Source: Akkermansia muciniphila (GTDB taxonomy: Bacteria; Verrucomicrobiota; Verrucomicrobiia; Opitutales; Opitutaceae). Taken from it: a stretch of DNA of 64,000 nt. Below the pieces are notes generated by a model, which had not been told where the DNA came from, did no database searches, and worked only from the letters and a program-made list of their open reading frames with translations. Shown here one piece after another: positions 18,901 through 27,294 of the stretch (positions are counted from its first letter, which is position 1; every line of letters begins with the position of its first letter). Position numbers and translations under genes: made by a program. Location: contig CAMCZZ010000018.1 of assembly GCA_945888375.1 (NCBI GenBank), positions 1-64,000 on the forward strand, written 5' to 3'.

Positions 18901-20000
18901 AAGCCGCCAAGGCCGACGACACCTGGACGGTGAAAAACGACACCCGCGGCGTCGGCGTGATCACCAGCCCGTCCGGCGGCACCCTGTCGCTCGCCGGCGC
19001 CGGCCACGGCGTGCTGGAAAAAGTGATACCAGGCACAGGCGGCCTGCACAAAACCGGCACCGGCACCTGGACGCTGTCGCTGGCCAACACCTACTCGGGC
19101 CCGACCACCGTAAACGAAGGCACTCTGCGCATCACCGGCTCCCTCGCCGGCGGCGCGGTCACCGTGACTTCGGGTGCGACGATCGAGGGCACGGGCGTGA
19201 TCGGCGGCGCGCTTACCATTCAATCCGGCGCGCGCCTGGCCCCCGGCGCCGGCGGCATCGGCCGCCTGGTCGCCAACGGCGGAGTCACGTTCTTAGCCGG
19301 AGCCACCGCCCGGTTCGAGTTGAACAAAGCCGCCGCCTCCCGCGATTCCCTCATCGTCACCGGCTCGCTCGTGCTTGGCGGCACCCTCGAGGTTTCAAAT
19401 CTCGGCGGCACGCCCGCGCTGGGCGACGCCTTCGACCTCTTCGACGCGACCACCTGCACCGGAGCCTTTTCGACCTACACTTTGCCCGCCCTGCCGGCCG
19501 GTCTCGCCTGGGATACGAGCGCCATCACCGGCTCCGGCGTCATCCGCGTGGTCGCGGGGGCCGACTACGCCGCCTGGGCCGCCAGCCACGCCTTTCCCGC
19601 CGGCCAGTCCGCGTTCCACCTCGACCCCGACAGCGACGGCCTCGCCAATGCATTCGAGTGGCTCTTCGAGGGCGATCCGCTCACCGCCGACTCCGCCTCG
19701 CGCCGCCCAAGCGCTCTGGCGCGCAACTTGACCGCGGCGGAGTTCACCGGCGCGACTGCCGGCAAAACCTACCTCACCATGACCGCCCGCATCCGCAAAA
19801 ACCACCCCGGTGTTTCCCTCGTGCCTCAAGCCGCCGCCACGCTAAGCCTGCTCGACACCGCCGAAGCCTCCACCCCCGTGGCTTCTTTCCTCGCCGCCGA
19901 TGAAAGCCTTTTTGAAACGCGCACGTGGATCTACACCACCGCGCTGCAAGACACCGGCACCGGCTCCGGTTTTATGCGCCTGAAAGCCGTCGCGGAGTAA
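15948..20000 (+). CDS. giant modular secreted glycosidase: GH128-like + LamG + Ig-like + autotransporter-type repeats
   Basis: A 1350-residue protein from a GTG start that begins directly at a signal peptide (about 1-26). Domain order: short beta region (27-125); beta/gamma-crystallin-like domain (about 128-215; VFTGPDFSGATRDIPQY, ISSFKLRRGY); glycosyl hydrolase catalytic core of the Asl1/GH128 type (about 220-450) with probable acid/base Glu283 in LGFNEPNNP and nucleophile Glu380 in WVTEFNNG; LamG/concanavalin domain (about 465-655); cadherin/Ig-like domain (about 660-755); autotransporter-associated beta-strand repeats (about 760-1230; GLVKDGAGAVVLGAVNP, GLHKTGTGTWTLSLANTYSG); and a calcium-type DPDSDGLANAFEWLFEGDP near the C-terminus. 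GH128 members known so far act on beta-1,3-glucan; here the substrate is unknown. It is probably surface-attached. No sortase or beta-barrel is seen. Confidence 0.88.
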   Translation: MPHPVLLQSRFLAILALGLLLPCVAFTQTISVAEGVQTYGSLTGATVTLTGKSELRLTASSAVLSTSVVNLNSLDSALLFTNVRPSAVASTYLGQIRVNGAAAVSGTNVRIVQYGAGAIILPHTPGLAPLQVFTGPDFSGATRDIPQYRTYNSAASLGAFDRTISSFKLRRGYLATVSTQPDGTGPSRLYVAQDGDLEIGRLPAELDNAVAYVRVLPWRWVSKKGACDIAPTTLDASWFYNWNNDGNVVQSTLDYEFVPIRQQRWWPAYPTNKPESNHLLGFNEPNNPVEDAYTSLDNGNVDTAIAVWPELLACGLRVGAPAVTDGGETWLYDFIAKADAARLRVDYVPIHFYRCGYSASQLYTWLYNIHVRTGRPLWVTEFNNGANWTTCADPTLAQNATTIAAFTEMLDNAPFIERYAIYSAVEPVRQMVDANGALTPAGTAYKANASPIGYTQRLPAAGSRGVAQFSFDGHTLDNSGLGNNVIGAGRPAFTTGRSGQAVRLDGTTTHLQLPPDVANATAFTFAAWVRWDGGAIWQRIFDFGRDSTHYMFLTPSAGSGTLRFAINNGSGEQIVESTGLASGSWQHVAVTLSGGVARLYRNGALSASAAVTITPAQLAADLNYLGKSQFAADPLFAGRLDEVLVSDRALSATQITALQTNTAPVFSAATLPDGTATQGVAYAGSLAGSATDPDAGDTLAYGKASGPAWLQVAAGGALSGTPTFDDEGVQEFVLTVTDAAGATDSIVLKLTLPLVSGSGVWNTDASGSWGTAANWSAAFPANGRGRTADFSALNLSADRTVTLDAARTLGSLVFGDTTGSENQTLATTAGAALTLNSGTSAAPSIQVKQNTATLALPLAGSSGLVKDGAGAVVLGAVNPIAGNITINSGTLAVLGAGALFPGAWNNTAVVTVNPGATLELDRWGYGPGGIYRTQALGGLDYAPARLVLNGGRIRCTGGASAAPLDPAEKPYGPGFTLGAAGATLEAAKADDTWTVKNDTRGVGVITSPSGGTLSLAGAGHGVLEKVIPGTGGLHKTGTGTWTLSLANTYSGPTTVNEGTLRITGSLAGGAVTVTSGATIEGTGVIGGALTIQSGARLAPGAGGIGRLVANGGVTFLAGATARFELNKAAASRDSLIVTGSLVLGGTLEVSNLGGTPALGDAFDLFDATTCTGAFSTYTLPALPAGLAWDTSAITGSGVIRVVAGADYAAWAASHAFPAGQSAFHLDPDSDGLANAFEWLFEGDPLTADSASRRPSALARNLTAAEFTGATAGKTYLTMTARIRKNHPGVSLVPQAAATLSLLDTAEASTPVASFLAADESLFETRTWIYTTALQDTGTGSGFMRLKAVAE

Positions 20001-20155
20001 CCTACGTCTGCAACTCGCCCGCTCGCCCCTTTTAGCCGACCTGCCCAGAGCGGCATTGGTATTGAAGGCACCATCCACATAATCATCTACCGCCGCCGGC
20101 GCTTACGCCCGGCGCATCCCGCGTATTGACTCTTTTACCGACTGGAAAACCACAC

Positions 20156-21901
20156 ATGCCTCCCAGCCCCGCCCCGCTGCCCGCCAGCCTACCGCGTTTT
20201 CTCTGGTCCCAGCGGCGCGCCTTCCTCCCCGGTCTGGGCGTCGCCTTGCTGCGCATTGTCACCATCGCGCCACTCCCGGTCATTTTCCAGCGCATCCTCG
20301 ACGTCCAGGTCCCTGCCAAGGATGTGCGCGGCATCCTGCTTTTATCCGCCACCACCCTCGGCCTGCTCGTGCTCCACCAGATCGCCAGCGTGCGCGGCGC
20401 CTCCCTGCTGGGCACAGCCGTGTCGCATGTCGTGCTGGAACTGCGCGCCCGCATTTTCCACAAGGTCCAGTTTCTGAGCTTCGGCTACCTCGACCGCCAG
20501 CAAACCGGCCGCCTGCTGTCCAAATACGCCTTCGATACCCAAAAGGTCGAAGGCGTGCTGATGCCGGTGCTCAATGGCTTCATCCCCGATACCGTTTACA
20601 GCCTGCTCACCTTTGGGGTGCTCGTCGCGCTAAACTGGCCGCTCGCCCTCGTCGTGGTGCTAATGTTGCCGGTCTTCGCCTTCATGCGCGCCCGCTATTT
20701 CGCCCGGTTCCGGGCCAAGAACGAGGCCAACCGCCTCGCCCAGGAAGACCTCACCGGCTCGGCCAGCGAACTGTTCACCGCGCTGAAACTCGTCCGCGTC
20801 TACGGCGAGGAGGCCCGGGCGGCGGACACCCTCGCGGCGGGCAACGACGCCGTCGCCCGCTCGCGCGTCGAGTTGATCGCCGTGTCCTCGAGCTTCGGCG
20901 CCTTCAGCTTCGCCGCGATCAAAGTTCTCTCGCTCATCGTGGTGGCGGGCGGAGCCTTGCTGGCCATCCATGGGCAGGTCAGCATCGGCGCGGTCATCGC
21001 CTTCGTCGCCGGCGTGCCTATCCTCGTGAATCCAATCCAGATGTTCGCAAGCGTGAGCGAACAGTATTTCACCGCCGAGGCCGGCTACCGCAGCGTGAAC
21101 GAGTTGCTCGACGCGCCCTACGTCGAGGAGTGGCACGGCACCCTCCGGCCCGAGCCGCTGCGCGGTCGCATCAGCTTTGACCGTGTGCAGTTCACCTACC
21201 CCGAGAATGAACGCGGCGCGATCAATGATCTCAGCCTCGACCTCGCCCCCGGCGAGAAAATCGCCTTCGTCGGCCCTTCCGGCGCTGGGAAGAGCACCCT
21301 CGCCAACCTCTTGCTCGGCCTGCACCGCCCCCAGTCCGGCGAGATCCGCATAGACGGCGTGCCCCAAGCCGACCTCGATCTGCGCTGGTTCCGCCGCCGC
21401 ACCGCTCTTGTCATGCAGGAGAGCCCGCTGCTGTCCGGCACCGTGGCCGACAACCTGCGCTTCGCCCGCACCGATGCGTCTGACGAGGAGGTGCACGCCG
21501 CCGCCCGCCTCGCCCACGCCGAGGAGTTTATTCTTCAACTTCCCCAGGGCTACGCCACCCGGATCGGGGAGCGCGGCGCCCTGCTTTCCGGCGGCCAGCG
21601 CCAGCGCCTTGCCATCGCCCGCGCTCTTTTACGCGATCCCGCCGTGCTCATCCTCGATGAGCCTACCTCGGCCCTCGATTATGAAAGCGAGCGCTTGATC
21701 CAGCGGGCCCTGGATAACCTCGCCCGCGGTCGCACCGTGATCACTATCGCGCACCGCCTGAGCACCATCCGCCACGCCGACCGCATCGTCGTGCTGCACG
21801 AGGGCCGCATCGTCGAGCAGGGCACCTTCGCCCAACTCTCCGCCGCCGGCGGCTATTTTACCCGACTGCTCGCCTCGGGCGAACCCGGGCTCACCAGCTA
21901 A
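20156..21901 (+). CDS. ABC transporter half-molecule, fused permease and ATPase (MsbA/exporter type)
   Basis: A 581-residue type IV exporter-fold half-transporter. The N-terminal transmembrane domain has about six helices (about 20-320). The C-terminal ATPase has Walker A GPSGAGKST, a Q-loop (VMQES), signature [16 protein letters not shown], Walker B VLILDEPTSALD and H-loop IAHRLST, all intact. It is expected to work as a homodimer. It sits inside the pectin locus, 155 bases after the giant protein and 23 bases before a cytoplasmic GH35. Fused half-transporters normally export lipids, drugs or peptides, so a role in glycan use is only suggested by position. The ATG at 20156 is chosen over the upstream in-frame TTG at 20126. 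Confidence 0.92.
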   Translation: MPPSPAPLPASLPRFLWSQRRAFLPGLGVALLRIVTIAPLPVIFQRILDVQVPAKDVRGILLLSATTLGLLVLHQIASVRGASLLGTAVSHVVLELRARIFHKVQFLSFGYLDRQQTGRLLSKYAFDTQKVEGVLMPVLNGFIPDTVYSLLTFGVLVALNWPLALVVVLMLPVFAFMRARYFARFRAKNEANRLAQEDLTGSASELFTALKLVRVYGEEARAADTLAAGNDAVARSRVELIAVSSSFGAFSFAAIKVLSLIVVAGGALLAIHGQVSIGAVIAFVAGVPILVNPIQMFASVSEQYFTAEAGYRSVNELLDAPYVEEWHGTLRPEPLRGRISFDRVQFTYPENERGAINDLSLDLAPGEKIAFVGPSGAGKSTLANLLLGLHRPQSGEIRIDGVPQADLDLRWFRRRTALVMQESPLLSGTVADNLRFARTDASDEEVHAAARLAHAEEFILQLPQGYATRIGERGALLSGGQRQRLAIARALLRDPAVLILDEPTSALDYESERLIQRALDNLARGRTVITIAHRLSTIRHADRIVVLHEGRIVEQGTFAQLSAAGGYFTRLLASGEPGLTS

Positions 21902-21924
21902 ACCCTCCCCGCCCGCTCCCTGTC

Positions 21925-24225
21925 ATGCCCAGCCTCGTCATCCCGTTTACTCCGCCCGCTCCCGCCGAAACCTACCGACTCGGTTCAGCCCGTGATCCCG
22001 CCGGCATCACCATCGGCGTCGATTCACGCAGTCTTCTGCTCGACGGCGCGCGCTGGATGCCGGTGATGGGCGAGTTCCACTACACCCGCTTCCCAGCCGA
22101 TGCTTGGCGCGAGGAGTTGCTTAAGATGAAGACCGGCGGGATCGACGCCGTCGCGACCTATGTTTTCTGGATCCACCACGAGGAGGTCGAAGGCGAGTTC
22201 AACTGGACCGCCGATCGCGACCTGCGCCGCTTCGTCGCCGCCGCCGGCGAGGTCGGCCTGAAGGTCGTCGTGCGACTCGGCCCCTGGTGCCACGGCGAAG
22301 TGCGCCAAGGCGGCCTGCCGGACTGGGTAGTGGATCGCTTCGGCGACCGCGCCCGCACCGACGCCCCCGCCTACCTCTCCGTCGTGAGCCGGCATTTCAC
22401 CGCCATCGCCGCCCAGCTCGAAGGCCTGCTCTGGAAACAGGGTGGCCCGGTCGTGGCCTTCCAGATCGAGAACGAATACAGCGGCCCCGCCGAACACCTA
22501 CTCACCCTTAAGAAACTCGCCCGCGATGTCGGCCTCGACGCCCCGCTCTACACCCGCACCGGCTGGCCTGATCTCGCCACCCCGATGCCGTTCGGCGAAC
22601 TGCTCCCGCTCTATGGCGCCTACCCCGAGGGTTTTTGGGACCGCGACCTCGCGCCCATGCCCGGCTTCTACCCCGCGGGCTTCCGCTTCTCTCCGCTACG
22701 CACCGACGCCGCCATCGCGACCGACCTGCTGGGCGAACGCGCGGCCGCCGATGCCCCCGACACCGCCCGCTACCCCTTCCTCACCTGCGAACTCGGCGGC
22801 GGCATGATGAGCAGCTACCATCGCCGTCTCCACATCGACCCGCGCGATATCGAGTCGGTCGTGCTCACCAAACTCGGCTCGGGCGGCAATCTGCCGGGCT
22901 ATTACATGTATCACGGCGGCATCAATCCGGTCGGCCGCACCTCCCTCCAGGAATCTCAAGCCACCCGCTACTGGAACGATCTGCCGGAAAAAAACTACGA
23001 CTTCCAAGCCCCGCTCGGAGCCGCCGGCCAGCTACGCCCACACTATCACCTTTTACGCCGCCTGCATCTTTTCGTGCGCGATTTTGGGTCGCTCCTCGCC
23101 GGCCTGCCCGCGTTTTTCCCCGCCGAACGCCCGGCATCACGCGACGATAGCTCGACCCTGCGCTGGGCCGCCCGCTCGGACGGGCGCAAGGGCTTCGTTT
23201 TTATCAATAACTACGAGCGCCTCCGTCCTTTGCCCGCCAAGCCCGGCATCCGCTTCCTGCTCCATCTGCCAGACGAGTCCCAGATCGAGTTTCCCGCCAC
23301 GCCCGTCACCTTCCCCGCCGACTCCACGGGCATCTGGCCCTTCGGACTCGAACTCACTCCATGCTTCCACCTCGACTACGCCACCGCCCGGCTTTTGTGC
23401 CGGATCGAGGAAGGCCCGATCCACACGATTTTCTTCGCCACCACTCCCGGCGTGGCCTCCGAGTTTGCCTTCAACGGCGAAACCCCGCGCATCCTCTCTC
23501 CCGGCCGGAACGTCGCCCTTCGGGTCTCCTCGGCCAATGGCACCGAGGTTCGCGTGGTTTTACTCGACGACGCCGACAGTCTCGCACTCTGGAAAGACAC
23601 CTGGCGAGGCCAGGCACGCGTATTCCTCACTCGCGCCGGCTTGACCGTCGATGGCGAGGCACTGCGGCTCACCGCCCCAAATCCCGCCGATCTCGCGCTG
23701 GCCGTCTTTCCGTCGCTTGATGCCACCGCCGCCCATGACGGGATTTTCCAACTCCTCGCCCCGCCCGCCCGCGGCTTGGCTTCCGAAGCCTGTCGCGAAC
23801 TTGCGCTTACTCCGTTGCGCCCCGCCGGCCCCGCCCGCGAGATTCCCCTTGGCTGGACCACCCCGGCCGTAGCGATGGCCCCGACCGACGCTGATTTCAC
23901 CGCCGCCGCCTGTTGGCGCATCGAATTGCCGGTCGGCCTCAATCCCCACGTCACTCCGCTTCTGCGGCTCGCTTACACCGGCGATGTCCTCCGCGTGCGC
24001 CTGGACGACCGGCTCGTGTGGGATGATTTTTTCAACGGCGATAAGGTCGAAATCGACCTCGCCAGCCACGCCAGCAGCCTGGCCTCCGGCGCCGCCTTGA
24101 CCGTCGAGATTCTGCCTCTCCGGGCGGACGCGCCTATCCTGCTGCCGGCAGGAACCCGGCCCGCCGCCACGACCGCTGCCTTGCAGTCCGCGACGCTTGA
24201 GACCCGGTTTGTTCGCACCCTGTGA
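21925..24225 (+). CDS. beta-galactosidase, GH35, no signal peptide
   Basis: A 766-residue second GH35 enzyme of the locus, distantly related to the first. Glu184 in FQIENEYSG is the acid/base. Glu289 in LTCELGGGM is placed as the nucleophile. The N-terminal motif GEFHYTRFPADAWREELLKMK is typical. The middle and C-terminal regions are beta-rich sugar-binding-like domains (DVLRVRLDDRLVWDDFFNG near 690-710). The N-terminus (MPSLVIPFTPPAPAETYRL) has no signal peptide, so the enzyme is probably cytoplasmic and would act on imported galacto-oligosaccharides. It lies 23 bases after the ABC half-transporter and 28 before GH43, so it is likely co-transcribed with both. Confidence 0.92.
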   Translation: MPSLVIPFTPPAPAETYRLGSARDPAGITIGVDSRSLLLDGARWMPVMGEFHYTRFPADAWREELLKMKTGGIDAVATYVFWIHHEEVEGEFNWTADRDLRRFVAAAGEVGLKVVVRLGPWCHGEVRQGGLPDWVVDRFGDRARTDAPAYLSVVSRHFTAIAAQLEGLLWKQGGPVVAFQIENEYSGPAEHLLTLKKLARDVGLDAPLYTRTGWPDLATPMPFGELLPLYGAYPEGFWDRDLAPMPGFYPAGFRFSPLRTDAAIATDLLGERAAADAPDTARYPFLTCELGGGMMSSYHRRLHIDPRDIESVVLTKLGSGGNLPGYYMYHGGINPVGRTSLQESQATRYWNDLPEKNYDFQAPLGAAGQLRPHYHLLRRLHLFVRDFGSLLAGLPAFFPAERPASRDDSSTLRWAARSDGRKGFVFINNYERLRPLPAKPGIRFLLHLPDESQIEFPATPVTFPADSTGIWPFGLELTPCFHLDYATARLLCRIEEGPIHTIFFATTPGVASEFAFNGETPRILSPGRNVALRVSSANGTEVRVVLLDDADSLALWKDTWRGQARVFLTRAGLTVDGEALRLTAPNPADLALAVFPSLDATAAHDGIFQLLAPPARGLASEACRELALTPLRPAGPAREIPLGWTTPAVAMAPTDADFTAAACWRIELPVGLNPHVTPLLRLAYTGDVLRVRLDDRLVWDDFFNGDKVEIDLASHASSLASGAALTVEILPLRADAPILLPAGTRPAATTAALQSATLETRFVRTL

Positions 24226-24253
24226 GTCCAGAACAGCCAGTATCCCCAACCCC

Positions 24254-25228
24254 ATGAAAACGCCCGGCCGCCTTCTCGTCACCGCCCTGGCCTTGGCGTT
24301 TTTTAATCCTGCCAGCGGGGCCGCGTCGGCCGAGCCACCCGGTCGCCGCGCCCTGCGCATCCACGACCCCTCCACCATCCTCGCCTCCGAGGGCGCGTTC
24401 TGGATCTTCGGCACCGGCAAACGCCTCCTCTCCGCCAAATCCACCGACCTGCTCGCCTGGACCCGCCTAGCCCCAGCCTTACCGGAAGCCCCCGCCTGGG
24501 CCGCCACCATCGCCCCGGGTAACAAAAACGCCCACTACTGGGCCCCGGACGTGATCAAGATCGGCGGGCGCTTTCACCTTTATTACTCGGTTTCAGAGTT
24601 CGGCAAAAACACCTCGGCCATCGGCCTCGCCACCTCGCCGGTCCTCAATCCCTCCAATCCCGCCCACGGCTGGACCGACCACGGCGTCGTGCTTCGCTCG
24701 GATGCGAAGGACGACTTCAACGCCATCGATCCCTCCTTGCTGCTCACTGCCGAGGGGCGGCTCTGGATGGCCTTCGGCTCCTTCTGGGGCGGGCTTTTTC
24801 TCGTCGAGCTAGATCCCGCCACCGGCCTCCGTCTTGCCCCCGACTCCCCGCTTCACCCGCTCGCCGATGCCGACGAGATCGAGGCCCCCACCCTGGTCCG
24901 CCGGGGCGATTTCTACTATCTGCTTTTTAACGTGGGACTGTGTTGCCGCGGCAAAGCCAGCACCTACCGCATCCTCGTCGGCCGCAGCCGCTCCGTCACC
25001 GGCCCCTACCTGGATGACCAAGGCCGGGATCTGCGGACGGGCGGGGGCCGCGTTTTCCTCGAGGGATCGGGCGATTTCATCGGTCCGGGCCACGCTACGA
25101 TCCTCCAGGAAAACGGCCGCGAATGGGTCGCCGTGCATTTCTACGACGGCTCCCGAGACGGCCAGCCCAGCCTGGCCCTCCGCCCACTAGCCTGGACCAA
25201 GGACGGCTGGCCCCGCATCACAGACTGA
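24254..25228 (+). CDS. secreted GH43 endo-arabinanase-like enzyme
   Basis: A 324-residue five-bladed propeller enzyme with a signal peptide (MKTPGRLLVTALALAFFNPASGAASA). The GH43 triad is Asp38 (IHDPSTI), Asp159 (NAIDPSL) and Glu210 (EIEAPTL). HYWAPDVIKIGGRFHLYYSVSEFG and FGSFWGGLFLVELD match arabinan endo-1,5-alpha-L-arabinanases of the AbnA/BT0360 kind. It would cut the 1,5-linked arabinan backbone, complementing GH51 and GH127. The start at 24254 is set by the signal peptide; the frame extends upstream into the GH35 gene. A 91-base gap separates it from PL11. Confidence 0.9.
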   Translation: MKTPGRLLVTALALAFFNPASGAASAEPPGRRALRIHDPSTILASEGAFWIFGTGKRLLSAKSTDLLAWTRLAPALPEAPAWAATIAPGNKNAHYWAPDVIKIGGRFHLYYSVSEFGKNTSAIGLATSPVLNPSNPAHGWTDHGVVLRSDAKDDFNAIDPSLLLTAEGRLWMAFGSFWGGLFLVELDPATGLRLAPDSPLHPLADADEIEAPTLVRRGDFYYLLFNVGLCCRGKASTYRILVGRSRSVTGPYLDDQGRDLRTGGGRVFLEGSGDFIGPGHATILQENGREWVAVHFYDGSRDGQPSLALRPLAWTKDGWPRITD

Positions 25229-25318
25229 TCCCACTCGGCCATTACGCCGGATTCATACAGTCAGAAGAAGGAAACCATCGCGCCCGCCCCACGTCGGAAA
25301 GAGATTCCAGCCTACCCC

Positions 25319-27289
25319 ATGAAAACCCCCGCCTTGTTCGCCTTGGCCGGCTTGTTCGCCGCCCCGGCCCTTTCCGCCGCCCCCGCCCCGCAAGTCGAGG
25401 CCCTATCCCGCGGCCTCACCGGCCTCCAACAAACCGACGGCAAGGTCTTCCTATCATGGCGCCTTCTGGCCAACGACCCCGCCAACATCGCCTTTAACGT
25501 CTACCGCACCACCGAACCCGCCGGCGCCGCCCCCATTGATTTCGGTGCCTTCGCCTCCACCCCCGATACCCCGCCTGGCACCGTCCGCCTGAACTCCACC
25601 CCCATCACCGACGTGACTTGGCTGGTGGACTCCGCCCCGACCCTCCGCTACCCCACAACCTACTTCGTTCGCGCCGTGATCGGCGGCGTCGAGCAGACCT
25701 CCTCCCGCCCCCTTGCCTTCGCCGCCGGCACCGCCCCCCGGGCCTACCACTCCATCGCGATGAAAAACCCGGAAGGCTACCAACCCTCCGAAGGCTCCGC
25801 GGCCGACCTCGATGGCGACGGCGATTACGAGTTAATCGTGAAGCAGGAGGGCCGCGCCTACGACAACTCAAAGAGCGGCGTCTCCGATCCGGCCATTCTC
25901 CAAGCCTACAAACTCGACGGCACCCTCCTCTGGCAGATCAACCTGGGGAAAAACATCCGCGCGGGCGCCCATTACACCCAGTTTATCGTGTATGACTTCG
26001 ACGGCGACGGCCGCGCCGAACTCGCCTGCAAAACCGCCGACGGCACCGTCGATGGCCAGGGCAAAGTCATAGGCGACCCGGCCGCCAACCACGTGAACGC
26101 AGGCGGTCACGTGCTCGCCGGACCGGAGTTTCTCACCGTCTTCAACGGCCTCACCGGCGCCGCGATGGACACCGTTCCCTACGAGCCCGCCCGGCATCCC
26201 ACCAACCCCCTCACCCCCACCCGCGACGAACTCAAAGCCGTCTGGGGCGATGGCAACGGCAACCGCTCGGATCGTTACCTCGCGGGCGTGGCCTACCTCG
26301 ATGGCGTAAGCCCCAGCTTGCTGATGTGCCGCGGTTACTACACCCGCAGCTGCCTCGCCGCCTATGACCTGCGCGGCGGAAAACTGGTCCGGCGCTGGCT
26401 CTTCGACAGCTCCGCCGGACCGGCCTCCAACCGCGCCTACGCCGGCCAGGGCAACCACTCGCTGTCCGTCGCGGATGTGGACAACGACGGCCGTGACGAA
26501 ATCATCTACGGCGCCATGGTTATCAATGACGACGGCACCGGCCTTTATTCCACCGGCTGGGGCCACGGCGACGCCCTGCACGTTTCCGACTTCGACCCGT
26601 CAAATCCCGGCCTGGAGGTATTCGACATCCAGGAACGCTTCGGCAAGGAGGGATTCTCGCTGCGCGACGCCGCCACCGGACGCCCCTTGTTTACCGTGCC
26701 CTCCCTCCGCGCCGACGAGTCCGGCGGGGACAAAGGCGAGGGCCCCGGCCGTGGAGTGGCCTTCAATATCGACCCGCGTTTCCCCGGAGCCGAGGCATGG
26801 GGCATCGGCGCCGGGATGACCAAGATGTTCACCGCCGCCGGCCAACCCTTTGCCGACCGCCCGCGCACCACCCCCGCCAATTTTGCGGTGTGGTGGGACG
26901 GCGACCTCCTGCGCGAGCTGCTCGATCAAAACTTCATCGGGAAATGGAACTGGGACACCCAGATCACCGACCGCGTCCTGACCGCCCACGAGTGCATTTC
27001 CAGCAACGGCACCAAGGCCACCCCCTTCCTCTCCGCCGACCTCTGGGGCGACTGGCGCGAGGAGATCATCTGGCGCACCCGCGACGGCTCCGCCCTGCAC
27101 CTCTACACCAGCCCCCACCCGACGAAATACCGCATGATCACTCTCATGCAGGACCCGCAATATCGCTGCGCCATCGCCTGGCAGAACGTCGCCTACAACC
27201 AGCCCCCCCATCCATCGTTCGCCCTCGACCCAGCCCAGCCCCTGCCCGCCCGTCGCAGCGTAGCCGTCGTCCCTCGCTCCGCCCGCTGA
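25319..27289 (+). CDS. rhamnogalacturonan lyase, PL11
   Basis: A 656-residue secreted lyase with a signal peptide (MKTPALFALAGLFAAPALSA). It has the family's N-terminal fibronectin-like part (VEALSRGLTGLQQTDGKVFLSWRLL), then the eight-bladed propeller with calcium-binding DLDGDGDYEL (about 163-172) and DFDGDGRAEL (about 226-235). AYHSIAMKNPEGYQPSEGSA, LGKNIRAGAHYTQF and GKWNWDTQITDRVLTAHECISSNGTK match Bacillus YesW/YesX. It cleaves the alternating Rha-GalA backbone of RG-I by beta-elimination. No unsaturated rhamnogalacturonyl hydrolase (GH105/GH88) is found in the window to finish its products. GH27 follows after 5 bases. Confidence 0.95.
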   Translation: MKTPALFALAGLFAAPALSAAPAPQVEALSRGLTGLQQTDGKVFLSWRLLANDPANIAFNVYRTTEPAGAAPIDFGAFASTPDTPPGTVRLNSTPITDVTWLVDSAPTLRYPTTYFVRAVIGGVEQTSSRPLAFAAGTAPRAYHSIAMKNPEGYQPSEGSAADLDGDGDYELIVKQEGRAYDNSKSGVSDPAILQAYKLDGTLLWQINLGKNIRAGAHYTQFIVYDFDGDGRAELACKTADGTVDGQGKVIGDPAANHVNAGGHVLAGPEFLTVFNGLTGAAMDTVPYEPARHPTNPLTPTRDELKAVWGDGNGNRSDRYLAGVAYLDGVSPSLLMCRGYYTRSCLAAYDLRGGKLVRRWLFDSSAGPASNRAYAGQGNHSLSVADVDNDGRDEIIYGAMVINDDGTGLYSTGWGHGDALHVSDFDPSNPGLEVFDIQERFGKEGFSLRDAATGRPLFTVPSLRADESGGDKGEGPGRGVAFNIDPRFPGAEAWGIGAGMTKMFTAAGQPFADRPRTTPANFAVWWDGDLLRELLDQNFIGKWNWDTQITDRVLTAHECISSNGTKATPFLSADLWGDWREEIIWRTRDGSALHLYTSPHPTKYRMITLMQDPQYRCAIAWQNVAYNQPPHPSFALDPAQPLPARRSVAVVPRSAR

Positions 27290-27294
27290 AAACG

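Noticed and set aside
20101-20155. TTGACT before the ABC half-transporter as a -35 element
   Set aside because: It lies only about 25 bases from the ATG, with no room for a -10 element and leader.
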